NCBI GenBank assembly: GCA_022829145.1
Contig: CM040751.1
Location: 6,327,364 to 6,391,363 of the forward strand
Direction of reading: 5' to 3'
From: Albula goreensis
Lineage: Eukaryota > Chordata > Actinopteri > Albuliformes > Albulidae
DNA: 64,000 bases
The translations under genes and the position numbers were made by a program. Positions 22,900-35,884 of the stretch are shown piece by piece (the first letter of the stretch is position 1; each line of letters begins with the position of its first letter). The notes beneath the pieces are model-generated. The model made no database searches. It was not told where the DNA came from and saw nothing but the letters and a program-made list of their open reading frames with translations.

Positions 22900-25800
22900 T
22901 GCTCTCACAGCAGGCAACATGCTAACCTTCTTCAACCTCAGAATGAGCCATTTATGACACATTTAGCATGAGGATTCCATGTAAAACATGAGAAGATTTC
23001 TCTGGCACAGTTCGTGTTTTAGTAATTTTAGGAGTTTGTAGGCGTCTTTCAAGACATTCACGTTACCAGGTAACTGGAAGGTTCACAATTGTTCCGCTCA
23101 TTGTGCTTTGAGAGATGACTTTCAGAATGAAAGAAAAGGAGAAAAGCAGAAAACAAGTCCAGTGGGAGTTCGTGATTAAAGGAAAATCAAAAGGGTGAAC
23201 CAGTGCACCGCAACCCGCCCAACAAAACCAGAGAAAAACAGCGACTCTCTGATGTGGATTTGTAGATTGAATATTGAAACCTTAACAGGGAAACTTCAAA
23301 AAGTCGAACCATTAGGAGTAAGGCTGAGGCAAATGAACAATAATACAGAGTTTAATCAAATCTGTTAATGGGTATCCTCCAGCCTGTTTCATTAAACTTA
23401 TCAAAGGATTTGTGTCTGTGACATCATATCTAAACTTCATGTCACAACAGCACCTGAGTGGAATAGCTTGGCCTTGCACCAATGTCTCTGCGCCTGGGTG
23501 AGGCACTGCAAAGCCTGAAGTAACAAAGTGAAGGAGTTAGATATTGATTCAATCAACAATTTCTTTAACAGCTCCGTTTCATGGAGTTGACGGAATTGGA
23601 GCTGGCATTTCATTGGGACCCCTACGCTTCAGCTTTATGGATCAGGAAATTAAGTTCAACAGGAAGAGACTTCTCACTTCATCGCAAGAGAGACTCTGAG
23701 GTCCAGATTCACTCATCGTTTGTTCTTACCTGACTCATAGATAAATTCAGCTGCTAGCTATAGTGATGTCTCACCGGGGCATGAGTGTTTTACTCAAAAA
23801 TTGACAAGACCGCCTTTCCCTGGCCCGGAAATAGTGCCTGTGCAATGAAACAGAAGTCTTAACATAGAGACAGAAAGGGAAAGACTACCCCATGCATCAC
23901 TTTGGGCTCCCGAACTGAGTCCCTCCTGCTGAAACAGGAAGACTTAAACATATGATTAAGCACCTTGACTGTGTTTTACAGGACCTCCCCATGGACAAGC
24001 ACAAGTGGCTGTGGAGTAAACAGCCATTCATCTGTGTTAATACCCTTTCAGCCAGTAATCGGTGGTGATTCTACACCCAGGAGTCTGCTGCACTGGCTCT
24101 TGTGATCCACTAGGTCATTTTGATCACCATGCTTTTACAGCAGCCCCAATCCCAAACCCCCTCACCCTCGTCATCAATACCACAATACCACCAACGACAT
24201 GGAATTACAAGTATGGCTCACTGAGTCCAAAAAAGAAAACATTCACATGGTTAAACCAGACACATATTTGTCACTCTGCGTCATTGTCCTGATTTACGCA
24301 ATCAGATTGCACAGTTTTTATGGTGACTGCTGCACAACACAATAGATCCAATGATGTCCCTATGATGATACCCTTTCGAAACCATAATTGTGTGGCAAGA
24401 ACCCCTAAAAAAACAGCCAAGGAAAGCGCTCAATACGTTGTTGTGCAGAGGCACGCATTGCCCGACCTCGTCATTGCTTTCAGTTCACTTCTTAATTATG
24501 ATGGCCGTAAAATTGTCTTTATGTTGCGAAACACATGATGGCTCAGTGAAGGAATCGTGATAAGCCTGTGTTGAGTTCAGGTTCTTCAGTGCACGTTGGC
24601 GGTGTGAGGAGGATATCCTCCCTTAAATGTCTTGCCGCAAAGATCTTCTGTGACATTTTTTTAGAAGAATGTCTCCCAAATAATTAATTACAAAAACAAA
24701 ATATTTGGACATTGGGATGTACACACCTGCTACAGATTTACTGAATAACAATCTATTTTAAATACTCCAGTTTTTGCACAATGACAATGCAGAAGCTTCG
24801 ATAAACACACACATCAGTCAGCAAATCTTTTCAACCAGTAAATGTAACAACTAGGAGTCCAGCCTGCAATTTGAACTGATTTGAGCTGCCTATGTCAGAG
24901 ATGCAAATATGACAGAAATGCTTTGACATCCCTGGTAAAAATCCATACAAGAAAGCAATGCCAGGCTCCTGTGCCAATGTCTTTTTGAAGAGGAAGAGAG
25001 AAGCCAGCAGTAATATCACTCATTTAGACAGTATCTGCTGCTGGACAGCCCCTCATATCAAATTATAAATCGGATATGTAATTCATTGTGATCTTATGTC
25101 AGGCGGAAACAGTGGTGGAAACGGCATTCACATCAAACTGTGGTTTAATGCGTGAGAGATCCATTTTCTGCAGCATGGAAAAACCCAGTTAAACTTTTCA
25201 TTTTCTTCCTCATATTTTCCCTTATCCTGCTGTGGATGGAAACAAACACCATCTCCAGTTCCTATATTTATCCTGAAACGGAGGGCACACTGTATGTTCT
25301 TCTGACCATATAATATGTGATTGAATTGATAAGGACAGTTCAATGTGATTTCCAAGAGATGATAAATGGGAAACAGTATCCATCAACCATCAAAACTGCC
25401 AAAGCAGTTCACTGACAGGAGCTGTATTTAAGAAATGGCATGAGGAATTTGAAAAGGTCAGTGGCTTATCATTATGTAGGCCTACATAGCAACGTATCTG
25501 CATGCATTGTCAAGCAAAACCAGGTCCAGACTGCCATGTCTGTCAGCCATTGTCAGGACTTATGTTCTTCTGTAGGACAGCAAAATATTCAGATAAACAA
25601 TCCAATATAAACAATATGGAATGAGCAACCTAGTACATTCAGTGAGAATTGTATTGTTCTGATAAGTATACAGTTTTACGCCATTGATACCATTCAGTTT
25701 TTAAGATAACAGGCTTGTATTTGCAGAATAAAAAGGCATGTAAGTGTTGCTATTATTACGTTTTGAAAATCTAACTTGTTTTCTGGTGTTCCAAACGGAC

Positions 25801-27440
25801 CTATGGTTATGTTAGTCTGTCAAAACATTGCATATTTACTTGTCCTCCTACACTGATACAAGTTTTGGGACATGAACTCTGAAAATTTTCATTTTGCAGA
25901 GTAAAATGCATCTCTTGTTGGGCTGTTATGGAATGGTCATGCTATAAATAATGGTGTTTTTATGTCAACATGTTTCAAATACACTCCAAGAAAAAAGAAT
26001 CACGTAGACCCAATCTATTTAAAAACACATGCTCGATCCAAAAAAGCAACTCAGTAGATTGTCAGTAACTTTGTCCAATTAACATTCCCTGATTTGTCTC
26101 ACGATTGATTTAGAAAATAACGAGACAACAATGAAAAGTAATGATGCCACGCTTGCATCATTTTGAGTTGTTTGTGTTCGCAGATTAAGCGCGTACTTGG
26201 TTATTTCAGCTCTGAGAATCACTTTGGCCCCTGCGGTGACTCGCCCAGCTCATTTCAGTATTTTTATTGGAAAGGTTAATTGACTGTCTCACAAGCCTGT
26301 TGACGTCCACGTAGAGGGGTCCTGAAGACCGCCCGATCTCTCACAAAGGTCACGTCCCGGCAATAAATTAAATACAGCTCCAAAGTCCTCCAGCAGGGTA
26401 GCGAAACACAGCACTGAGGAAAGGTCCGGCGTTAAGGAAGTACAACGCTGACATTTCGAGCTCATTTGGAGGTACAAACAAAGGGGGGAAAAACGCATTG
26501 TGTTTCGCTAACGGGTCACTCCGTCATAAGTTCAAAGTAAATAAATAACAAGCTGTCCATTACATTTGTGGTTGGAGGAAAACAGCATGCAGGGGCTTAA
26601 ACCTTTTCAGTTATGGATCAGTTGTGACCTGCAGTGTAATTTTGAGTTGTGAGGAGTGTTGTGTGTCGATATGCATCAAGTAGCTCTTGTCACCACTTGT
26701 ACCCCCCCTCCCTTTTTTTTCTTCTTTTCTTGGCTCCTTGTAGCTTTTGTTTTGCTGGTAATTTGTGTCATTGCTTTTATTCATGTTTTATTCCTTTACC
26801 TTGTTAGTAATTTTCAATTTACCTGCTTATAAATGCTTAATAAAGCATTCATACTAATGTCATTATCATAATTTACTGAAATGGGGGATTGGATAAAATT
26901 TCAACATTATTCAGGAGGACTTCAATGTCTGATTGATACGGTTTACATAAAATGTAAAACATTGTGGGTTCAGGTTCCTTCATTTCACTCCTTTTCAAAT
27001 GTACCTTTTTCAACATCTACGTTTGAATAAACAAGAACCCTCCACTTCAATTTGTTGTGCAGCTGTAAGTTTTGCAAGCTAACAACATAAAATATTTACA
27101 ACAAGGTCATTATAAGCCGCCATGTACCGAGCCCCCAGGAGCAGAGACTGTCACCACAGGTGGCATATGGTGCAAACCCGTGCAATATCTTTCTTACAAC
27201 ATGTCATTAATATGAAGGATATTCGAAATGCGGTTATTTACAGAAAAAAGGAGCATCATTTTCAGGAATGTGAACAAAATGTAACCACAGAAATGACATT
27301 CAATTAATTTTTCAGATGTCAAGGAATTAGAGTGCGTTCATTGAGACTTTTCATGGGATGATTTTTCATTGGGATAACAGAGGGACGATAAGGCACAGAA
27401 ATACCATTCTCTGCTACAGACCATTTTAAGTCACATTGCA
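22900..27440. other. Noncoding unique sequence
   Basis: About 4.5 kb of unique DNA with no supported gene, RNA or mobile element. It is mildly AT-rich, with ordinary short A- and T-runs (for example 26708-26720). Short frames in it lack domains. Confidence 0.5.
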
Positions 27441-27445
27441 AAAAT

Positions 27446-27467
27446 GGGGGGTGGGGGTGGGGGGCGG
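27446..27467 (+). other. G-rich tract (G-quadruplex potential)
   Basis: G6-T-G5-T-G6-C-GG. The long runs can supply four G-tracts. Confidence 0.6.
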
Positions 27468-27469
27468 TT

Positions 27470-29195
27470 TCAGCTGTCCAGTTCCGAGCTCTGTTGTGGA
27501 CGATTCTCTTTCGGTCGGTCAAACAATCTCTAAGAGGAAGCCATGCGGAACCGTAGCTGGATTGATAGCTGCTCAAGAGGAGGTTTGGCAGCTTCCGCCA
27601 GAGAGAAATGAAATGAACAAAAGCAAAGAGGAAATGAAAGTGAGGAGCCTGGTGTCAAAAATATAGTACTGTAAGCTCTCACCGACCATGGTGAAAAATA
27701 ATGGCAATAATTTAAAAAAAGATAAGGATTAAATAACCTGGTCAATCACAGGCTGTCACAGATTTTGTCAGCCAAAATTGAACGAAACTACTGTGCCTAA
27801 AGTAATTGGAATGACACAGCATACGCTAAGTTAGACATTTGGAGAATAGAAATAGGTTCATTCATTTCGTTCAAAGTACTTAAATGGCTGTACTACTTTG
27901 GGTGAAACTTATTTCTGAATTGCTGTAATAGGCTCCAAGATGACATGGGTGGTGTTAGCAATTCTGTTGGGCATAGAAAGCTTTTTAAAGTTGAAAATGG
28001 CCATTTGAAATCAAAGAGAAAATTGGTAAGAATCAGGATTAAACAGCTCAGATGGTGCAATTGTTTCCTTGTTTAATAACATAGTCATACCCACATATGG
28101 TGATGTGTCATGTAACCTATTTCAGGGAACTATTGACATATACTTAAAAAACCACCTCTTTAAACCATCTGTATATACCAACAAAACAATGAAAGACACC
28201 AAACAATGTATGAATATGTAAGTTTAATGAGAGCAGATGTGTGACAAATTAATTTGATGATCTTTTTTTCAGTAAATCCTGTTAGTCTCCTGAAATGCTT
28301 TTGTAAAAGCAGAGCAAAAACATCTTTCAGAATGAGGTGGAGGTCAGCTTTGTCTGAAATGCAGGTCAAAATGATTCAGAAGGAAACCGTCTGATACAAT
28401 GTGAAATTAAGGCACTGGCTATTTTTGGAAATTTCAGCAAGACAGACATGTTCAGCAAAGCAGAGGTGTAGAGAATTTTTATCTTTTCCAACTGACTGAA
28501 AAAGGCACATCTTGTCAGTCTTCAGCAGACTTTCCAGTCCCCAATGACACACGGTCATTTCATCGCAAATAGTGCAAGCCCCAAACACCTGTTATTACAT
28601 ACAGCATGTATCTTTTGGCATCAGGCCACCTTTTCACTTGCTGTCAATAATCTTATTACACCCACTGTATTACTATGTTTTTGTGTGTGGCAAAATTTCA
28701 CACTCATTTCCTTTCCCCAGGCGAGAATTTGCATTCATTAATTCAAATAGTATAACATATGTTTTTTCCCCTCCTTTTTTCCTCAACTTCCAGCTCCATT
28801 TATCCAGATTTTAGATGAATTGCACGATGCAAAGTATACTTTTACTCCAAAAGTAGGTTTTCATGTTGTACTTTCTTTTGCATTAAATAATCTTTGATAA
28901 GCAATTGATACTTAATTCGCTAGCTTTTCAGTCTATCTTGGTTGTGTCCATATAAACTCAAAGACATATTCTATCTGTCCCTGTCTGACTCGAGTGTAAA
29001 GCTACCATCTGACAGTTCTTGTAATCTCCCACATGATTCATTTTGGTAGCTGCGGCTTTGTTTTGGTTATTCTTTTTTCATATCGTTTACAACCAAAAAG
29101 TCATAATCCACATGCTACCTCTGGTTTTTTTTTTATTATTATTTTAAAGTCTGAATTACATATCTCTGAGTTTCTTTAGATTCTACATGCCATGC
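27470..29195. other. Noncoding unique sequence
   Basis: AT-rich unique DNA. T/A-rich patches lie near 28264-28270 and 29126-29145. No gene is supported. Confidence 0.5.
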
Positions 29196-29199
29196 CTTT

Positions 29200-29520
29200 G
29201 ATGGTCATTGTGTCTCAGTTTGCTGTTTGGTCAGTGTCCATTTAGCTCCCAGTTTGAGCTCAGAACCCCTTTGTAATCTACAATAGATATGATTAGAGGT
29301 GTTGAATATTCAATATTCCTTTCTCAGGAGCTCCCACGTGCACTATAATTGTCATTCTTCATTACTCTCTGTGGAAAACGCAGGCATCATTCATATTACA
29401 GACTTCATTGAAATGTCCCCATTAAACCTTTCTCATTAGCCCAGAATGAACTGTAATTATGTTGTGTTCTCAGAATCACATCACTGAGTATCCAGCTATG
29501 TTGGCACAATGAACACATCA
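29200..29520. promoter_or_regulatory. Candidate conserved noncoding block
   Basis: Complex AT-leaning sequence with a consensus E-box CACGTG at about 29335 and several ATTA/TAAT words (29343-29460), free of simple repeats. The regulatory function is inferred from texture only. Confidence 0.25.
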
Positions 29521-29524
29521 GCTC

Positions 29525-31390
29525 TTCAACTTTCCTGTAAATTCTTTGATCTGGCTTAATTGTATTTCCTTAAAAATATGCAGAGATCCTTATTTCATAT
29601 CCCCCGATGCACGCACAAACACAATTATGTGTGAACTATTGGAAAATTACCATAATAATTTCAGAAGTGTGGAAAATGATGATACATACTATGTTGAACG
29701 CAGTGAATCCACACAGTTTTGTTTTGATGCCTGTATTGGAGACATGAAAATAAATATGAAAAGCAAATCTCATATGACATTTTCAGATATTTGATCTGCT
29801 GCATTTTTCCTCAGATATCCAGCATATTAACATATAACCCACTACGCAGTGTTTATGTATTGATCTGTTATAGCTTAAATTATGCACTGGTTTCCTTGAC
29901 ACACATTTTGACCCATTTGCCTTTCATTCTTTATTTCATAATGTTATCGTAGATTGTGGTTGGGTCATTAGCTTCTTCATTTGCGGGTCCACTGGACCAG
30001 CACAGTGCTCAGAACCATGAAAGCTATACTGAGAAATGATTTCAAAGATGCAGTCATCATCAGGCAATTAATCAATAACGTGCATGCATAAATGCACCTA
30101 CTTCCATGCAAAATGGCAAAAAATAACATAGAATATACATCAGTATGTGGACTGGCATACTTTGTATCATGCAGGTGCCACAACTATCCATCCAGAATGA
30201 ATCAACAGGTTCATGCTTCTCGCTGTCTGCATGTTCAATGGGATACAATGAACTCTTCAATGGACCTTTTCCCATTTCTCATATTTTGTTTTGCATTTTG
30301 CTTTGAGTGTTTTGAGTGCCCCTAGTGGTAGCTGTTATATTGCAGTAATGTTTCCACGTAACAGTATTAATCTTATGTGAAGTTCTTTTGTCACTACTCG
30401 ATTTTGTTGATTAGGCTACTGAGATAAGCAACAGCATCGCGGGCTGCGTGTGAACTATAGCTTCAGCACACTTCTAGTGTCCTGAGTCAGTCGAGTGCTA
30501 TTTTGTTTATTGAGGTGATACTGTTAAAGCAATGGACTGGAATGGATTTATGAAATGTTTCGGAATATGACCAAGGATCTGAGGCAGTGGTTACCAAGTG
30601 GGTTCCCTGGTACCTATCGGGTGAACATGCTGTTCATTTGCAAGAAGAATACAGTTACATAAGAGTGACCAGCAACATAACTGTACAGTCCAGAAGACAA
30701 ACCCGAGGCGGCAAGCAAATTTCTACATTTAGAGTCTCCTGGCTAGTTACAGAGATGGGAAAAAAATCTAAAGTAATACGACAGGGCAAGACTCATCAAT
30801 TAATAGGGATTAAGAACTATTCCACTTCAGTACACTTTGAGTGCCATGAGCGAGTCGAGTACTGTCCTGAGCCAGGCCTAGTGGCAGGAGGCAGGACCTG
30901 CACCTTTGTGTCCGTGGCCACAGGACAGTCCACAAAATTTTACAGCCCCGACTGTGCAGATGTAGACTATTAGCCAAGTGTATTGCTTCGTACATGACTG
31001 TCTCAACAATGGAGAATACTTTTTCATCTAGACTGGGTCACTACACATTTGAAACAAAGTGATTTTTCCTCAGTGTGTGAGTGAACAGATTCTTGTGGGT
31101 GGAAAAAATAATTCTACAAAATATACTGTGGAGTCTTTCAAATACACAATGAGAAGCATAAAACTGAATGAGGATAACAAACTCAAACAGACAGCACAAC
31201 TTGATCTTTGTCTTATCTATTTCTTCCAATTTACAATTTTCCATCGAAAGTTTTTCTGTCTCTTATCAGTCCAGTGCAAATAATTGAGTTAGTTTCATTG
31301 TTACTTTGTCACCTTCTATGAACTGAGAGTTTAACTTCGAGATTACTATAGTTTTCCAGGCCCAGGGATCATTGAAGTCATCACTAAAAA
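29525..31390. other. Noncoding unique sequence
   Basis: Unique DNA. A 128-codon plus-strand frame (30587-30973) is open but has no recognisable domain and no gene-like context. I do not call it a gene. Confidence 0.45.
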
Positions 31391-31392
31391 TA

Positions 31393-31422
31393 TCTAATCA
31401 AAAGTTTTCTAATCAAAAGTTT
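31393..31422. repeat. Tandem duplication, 2 x 15 bp
   Basis: TCTAATCAAAAGTTT occurs twice without a gap or difference. Confidence 0.9.
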
Positions 31423-31424
31423 AT

Positions 31425-34400
31425 TTTTATTTCGTTTTCCCCACTTAATGGCTGAGATAGTGGACATTACAGAGTAATTTGAGGCTTTTACATGATTGGT
31501 TTTACTGTTTAATATTTTAGTGTTTGATTTCTCAATTCTTTTCAACATTTGGTACACTTAAAATTTTAATGTATAAACCATTGTGCCCGTATTCATGTAA
31601 GGGAAAGAGTGATGAGCTCGGATTTATTTTAGCTCCTACTGGACAAAGTTCAAATAAAAACAGAAAACATTATCCTTTCTCAACACCCTCATTGCTCTCT
31701 GACACTTCATGGATACCGACTTGATGCTTGAATTCAATGATCAGATAATCAGTGCCAGCATTACAAGTGAACACCTGAACACCAGAGAAAGCAAGTGAAA
31801 GGACCAAGAAAGAACTACTTTCACATTATTATTTCCAAATCCATAGATCTGTTAGCCAAACAACATTTTGGAATTGCAGCGATTTTAGGTACCTTCAAAA
31901 AAGACGTGATCTGATGAGACAAAGAGCGGGCCTGTATTTTACAATACCAACAGTCTTTCAAGAATATTTTGAGGAGATGGTCGAAAACCAAATATATTCA
32001 AAAAGATGGTGGCCTGTATTCATAGAAAGATTAATTTAGATACAACAGATAATATTTCAGACATAAAGGCTAAATGTGTGTCGGAGGTAAACACTATAGT
32101 TCTGGATAATGAGGGATCTTGGGAGTCCAGGCATAGATATTGAAGTAGACCTAATTGGACAGAATCTGGATGGAAACTGAAGCTGGAGATGTTTGCGCTC
32201 CACTTAATATCTGCTTATGAAAAGAATTTCAGTGAACTACGTTGGGAATGTTGCACTGAAAAACTGACGAACAAAAAAAGAAGAAAAAGAGAGAGATTAA
32301 AGAAGAAATGTCCATTCATAAGTGAATGTGTGTGACTGTAGGTCAGTGGATCTTTTTAAATGAATGATGGTAAAAGTTGCCCCCTCCCAAAAAAAAAAAA
32401 CATTTTTTTTTACAGGACTTAGCTGCACTGAAATGATTATATTCAGATTGATGATATTGCCATTAACTGTAACACAGTTATATATGCATTTGTATCTCTT
32501 GATATACACAATATATACCAAGAAAACAAATAAGTCATCATCCATACATGACACATACATTACAGGTTTGTTGCAGCCTATGTATAACAAAGATTGTGTC
32601 AGCAAAACACATTGTCAAAGTAAGAGCCATTTTATTTACTGACCCTTTACCGAACTGCAACATGAACCAAGATGGGTGGAAGTTCATTTGCTGTGTAAAT
32701 AACGGGTCACTAGAAGGGAATATGAAAACGTCATTCTCAAACCTTGCATTTACTGGCGCTTGGCACCGGGTGTAATTTTGAGCTCGATATTTCATATCTA
32801 TGCCAGTCTCTTTCCATTTGTCTTACCTGAACTTGTATCTTTTAATTCATGTTTCCTTACCATATCTTCATTTCCATGACCACTGGCTTAGAAACAGTCA
32901 TGGCTATGATTTATGATGGAAGCATAAATGGAGTAACAATCATGAATGTAATGTGTAGGGTGAAAGGTTGCAAGAGCATTACGAAATCTGCCAGATGGAA
33001 GATTGACCTGCAGCTTAAAGGACATACAACACAACCCCCATCGATACAACAAGAAGCATTGTCCCATCAATCAATCAATAGATTGTATAAACAGGGAAAG
33101 AAAGAGCACAATTAATTAGTTTTTTTGTTATGTTGATTAGCCTCCTCCTCCATGTGTGATGGCATCGATCTTCAATAGCACATGAGGAAGAGACAGATCG
33201 GATGATTATGGACCAATCAGGAGAAAATGGTCGCCCAATAATAATTAGGATTTACAGGTCTGAGCACTGCTCTTCACTGTGGGCACATTGAATATGAAGG
33301 TAGGGGGAAATCTCAGACCAGCTGAAACTTGATGAGCCACTTATCTCAGTGATCTCAGGAAGTGATTGGATGTGTTTGTCATAAACATACGTGCAAATGC
33401 TGAAGTGCTAAACGCAATGCGAACATTATTTTTTTTAGCATAAACAAAGAAACAAAGCTCATGCAACAACTGCTAATATTGCATTAACACTTCAGACATT
33501 TCTATTTGTTTAATGTCTCAGTATTCGACAAGCTGAACTTTAAAATACTGACAGAATACCAGAAATGAGCACTGGTTTACATTAAATTGCACTGGTATAC
33601 ATATTACAATGACTTACGATGGGGTTACATTCCGATAAACCCAACATAAGTGGAAAATATAAGTCGAATAAATGTTGAATATGGCATGTGATTTATTGAA
33701 TACTGTCCTGAAAGGGAAAAACAGAATGGTTGTATACACGAGTGACCTTATGGCAGACTGGAAGATGCAGATCGCTGGTGCTGCTCAGCTGCCCAGCATC
33801 ATGAGAGAGTATTGTTCCGCATATCGCTTTCCCAGGAAAAAAACTCAAAATTTAAAATTTTCCATATGGTTTTTACTGGATGTGTATCGCTATCGCACCA
33901 TCATAATGTTGAAAAGTCATAAGTTGGACAATCTGTACAATGAAACAAGTCTTGGTGCTTTTAAATTGTTTTTGTGTGATTCATGAAGGCACAAAAAGAC
34001 ACATGGGTTCATTTGGAGGCACTACCACAGGGTTAACTCAATAAGCAGTCTTTTGATTTCAAGTTTATACGATTAAATATTTAAAATACCCCCTTTTTTG
34101 TGAAGGTCTGTTCAATAATACATGTTGTGTTGCAGAGGAGAGCCGCACAGGCCGCTACACTGATGTTCACTTGCGGGATACCAAAGCCACATGATCACAG
34201 CAAGGTCTGACTTCTCCAGGGCCTTTGGAAGGAATCTGTGGTACATGTATTGAGACTGTCTATCTCTCTCTCTGTTTGTGTTTAGAGATGTGTATCAGTG
34301 ACAGTCTGTATTATCAATTATAAGTGAAGTGTTCATGAGAGGTGGGATTTTCAGTTCAGTCAGTCAACATTGTGTTTGTTTCATGCGAAAGATTTTAATG

Positions 34401-35275
34401 AGGGACCAGTCAAAAAAACGCGCATCTTTCTCCCTCCCCCTGACTCTCCCTTTGTGCCTCTGGGTTGCTTTGACTGAACAATGTACATTGGTTAGAGCTG
34501 GAGATTGATTTTACACATATGTGGTCTCTCCCTCTCTGTGTCTGACTGTCTCTTGCTTTCTCTTTTCCTGTCTTTGGTCAGCTGTGCTCAGCTCTGAAAC
34601 GTTATTTTGTTGGTTTGCATCAGGCTAAATCTCCTGGTTTGTGATGAGTCTCACTCAACGGTTGAGGACAGGTGCGGTGGTGGTGGTTGTCCGGGTGCAC
34701 TGTCATTTTCCTTTCTTTGAAGAAATCGCGTGTGAGACACATTCCTCGAGTGGCAGACTGTCTCCAAAGCGACAGACACAGCTTAACCCTTCACTGTTGG
34801 GCTTCCGAGCTCTTAAATCTGGTCTGCAGATCAAAAGATGAGGCAAAAATCTTCTGTCACTGTTACTGCTTCACCACAAGCTAACCATTTAGTTTCGTGA
34901 AAAACGTACTTTCTTCATATTTCTCATATTCCAAAATTTGTGGTATCTAGTTCATGTTCATGTTCATGAGCCACACTCCATCTTTATGATCAGATTAGGA
35001 GAGCATGGATCAGCATGCGCCGTCCTCTGTAGTGCGTGATGTTAGCTGTCGCTGCTTTTTCTGCCACAGCCCACAAGTTGAACTTGCATAGACATGAATC
35101 AGCGGGTGAAACAGCGGGTGCCTGGTTGTCCGGCGGGTATCTCCAGTTCACAGAGCAACACGGACAGCCATGTTGGCTGGATTGGTATGTGTCTGAGTGA
35201 TGCAAAGACCAACAAACCAGTTTCAACTTGTACAACAGGAGTGGTCGTCACAGTCAAATCACATGACCATCCCCA
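31425..35275. other. Noncoding unique sequence
   Basis: AT-rich unique DNA with A13 and T9 runs facing each other at 32389-32410. An 86-codon frame without an initiator (31779-32039, plus) could be a decayed transposon fragment but matches no family I can name. A GTTCAT triplicate lies at about 34950-34968. Confidence 0.45.
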
Positions 35276-35280
35276 CAAAG

Positions 35281-35286
35281 TCTGTC

Positions 35287-35317
<31 letters not shown>
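35281..35317. repeat. (TCTG)n/(TG)n microsatellite
   Basis: TCTG repeats pass directly into an uninterrupted TG run. Confidence 0.95.
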
Positions 35318-35319
<2 letters not shown>

Positions 35320-35321
<2 letters not shown>

Positions 35322-35880
35322 AGATATGCCAGGTAATGGAAAGTAAAACTTCCAGGTATTACTTTCAACTATTCAAGCACAAAACAGATAGGGAAATGAC
35401 TTCCCTTATCAAGATTCCTGGATGTACTGAGATAGAGTCATGTAGAACAGGCCTGGTGTCAGATTAATGGTGCTATCGAGTCGCTCGATCTGACCGAGCC
35501 ACAGAAACTCCCACGATCTTCATTTAATAGGCACCAGCGGTGACGTTTCCGTGCGATTAGTTCAGAGTAATGCACCAAGCGCATTCTGTATCGGACGCCC
35601 TTAAAAGATATAAATGTGAGATGGATTCAAAACACTCGGTCTGAGTTTTGTTCTGTCACAGAATGGAGGAGGCTTGGGTACAATGGTTGGGAACAGAAAA
35701 AGGTACAGGCTGTCACTTTTACCAGATGAAGAGACTTTCTTGGGTACCGAGTGTATTTTTATCACATTATGCCATGATTACTTCTGCCATCCTACAATTT
35801 CCAGTGTCTACATATTTCTGATATTATCAGTATTACTCGATCGGATTTTCCAAAACAAAGTGGTTAACCAAAACTGTTAA
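35320..35880. other. Noncoding unique sequence
   Basis: No supported gene or repeat. Confidence 0.5.
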
Positions 35881-35884
35881 GTAG

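Noticed and set aside
30319-30332. CTCF-like CCCCTAGTGG word
   Set aside because: One G short of the CTCF core on the minus strand.
30587-30973. 128-codon plus-strand frame
   Set aside because: No domain, no splice-consistent ends and no neighbouring exons.
31779-32039. 86-codon plus-strand frame without an ATG, possibly a decayed retrotransposon ORF
   Set aside because: Basic and aromatic residues suggested a LINE ORF, but no motif can be matched and the flanks show no element.
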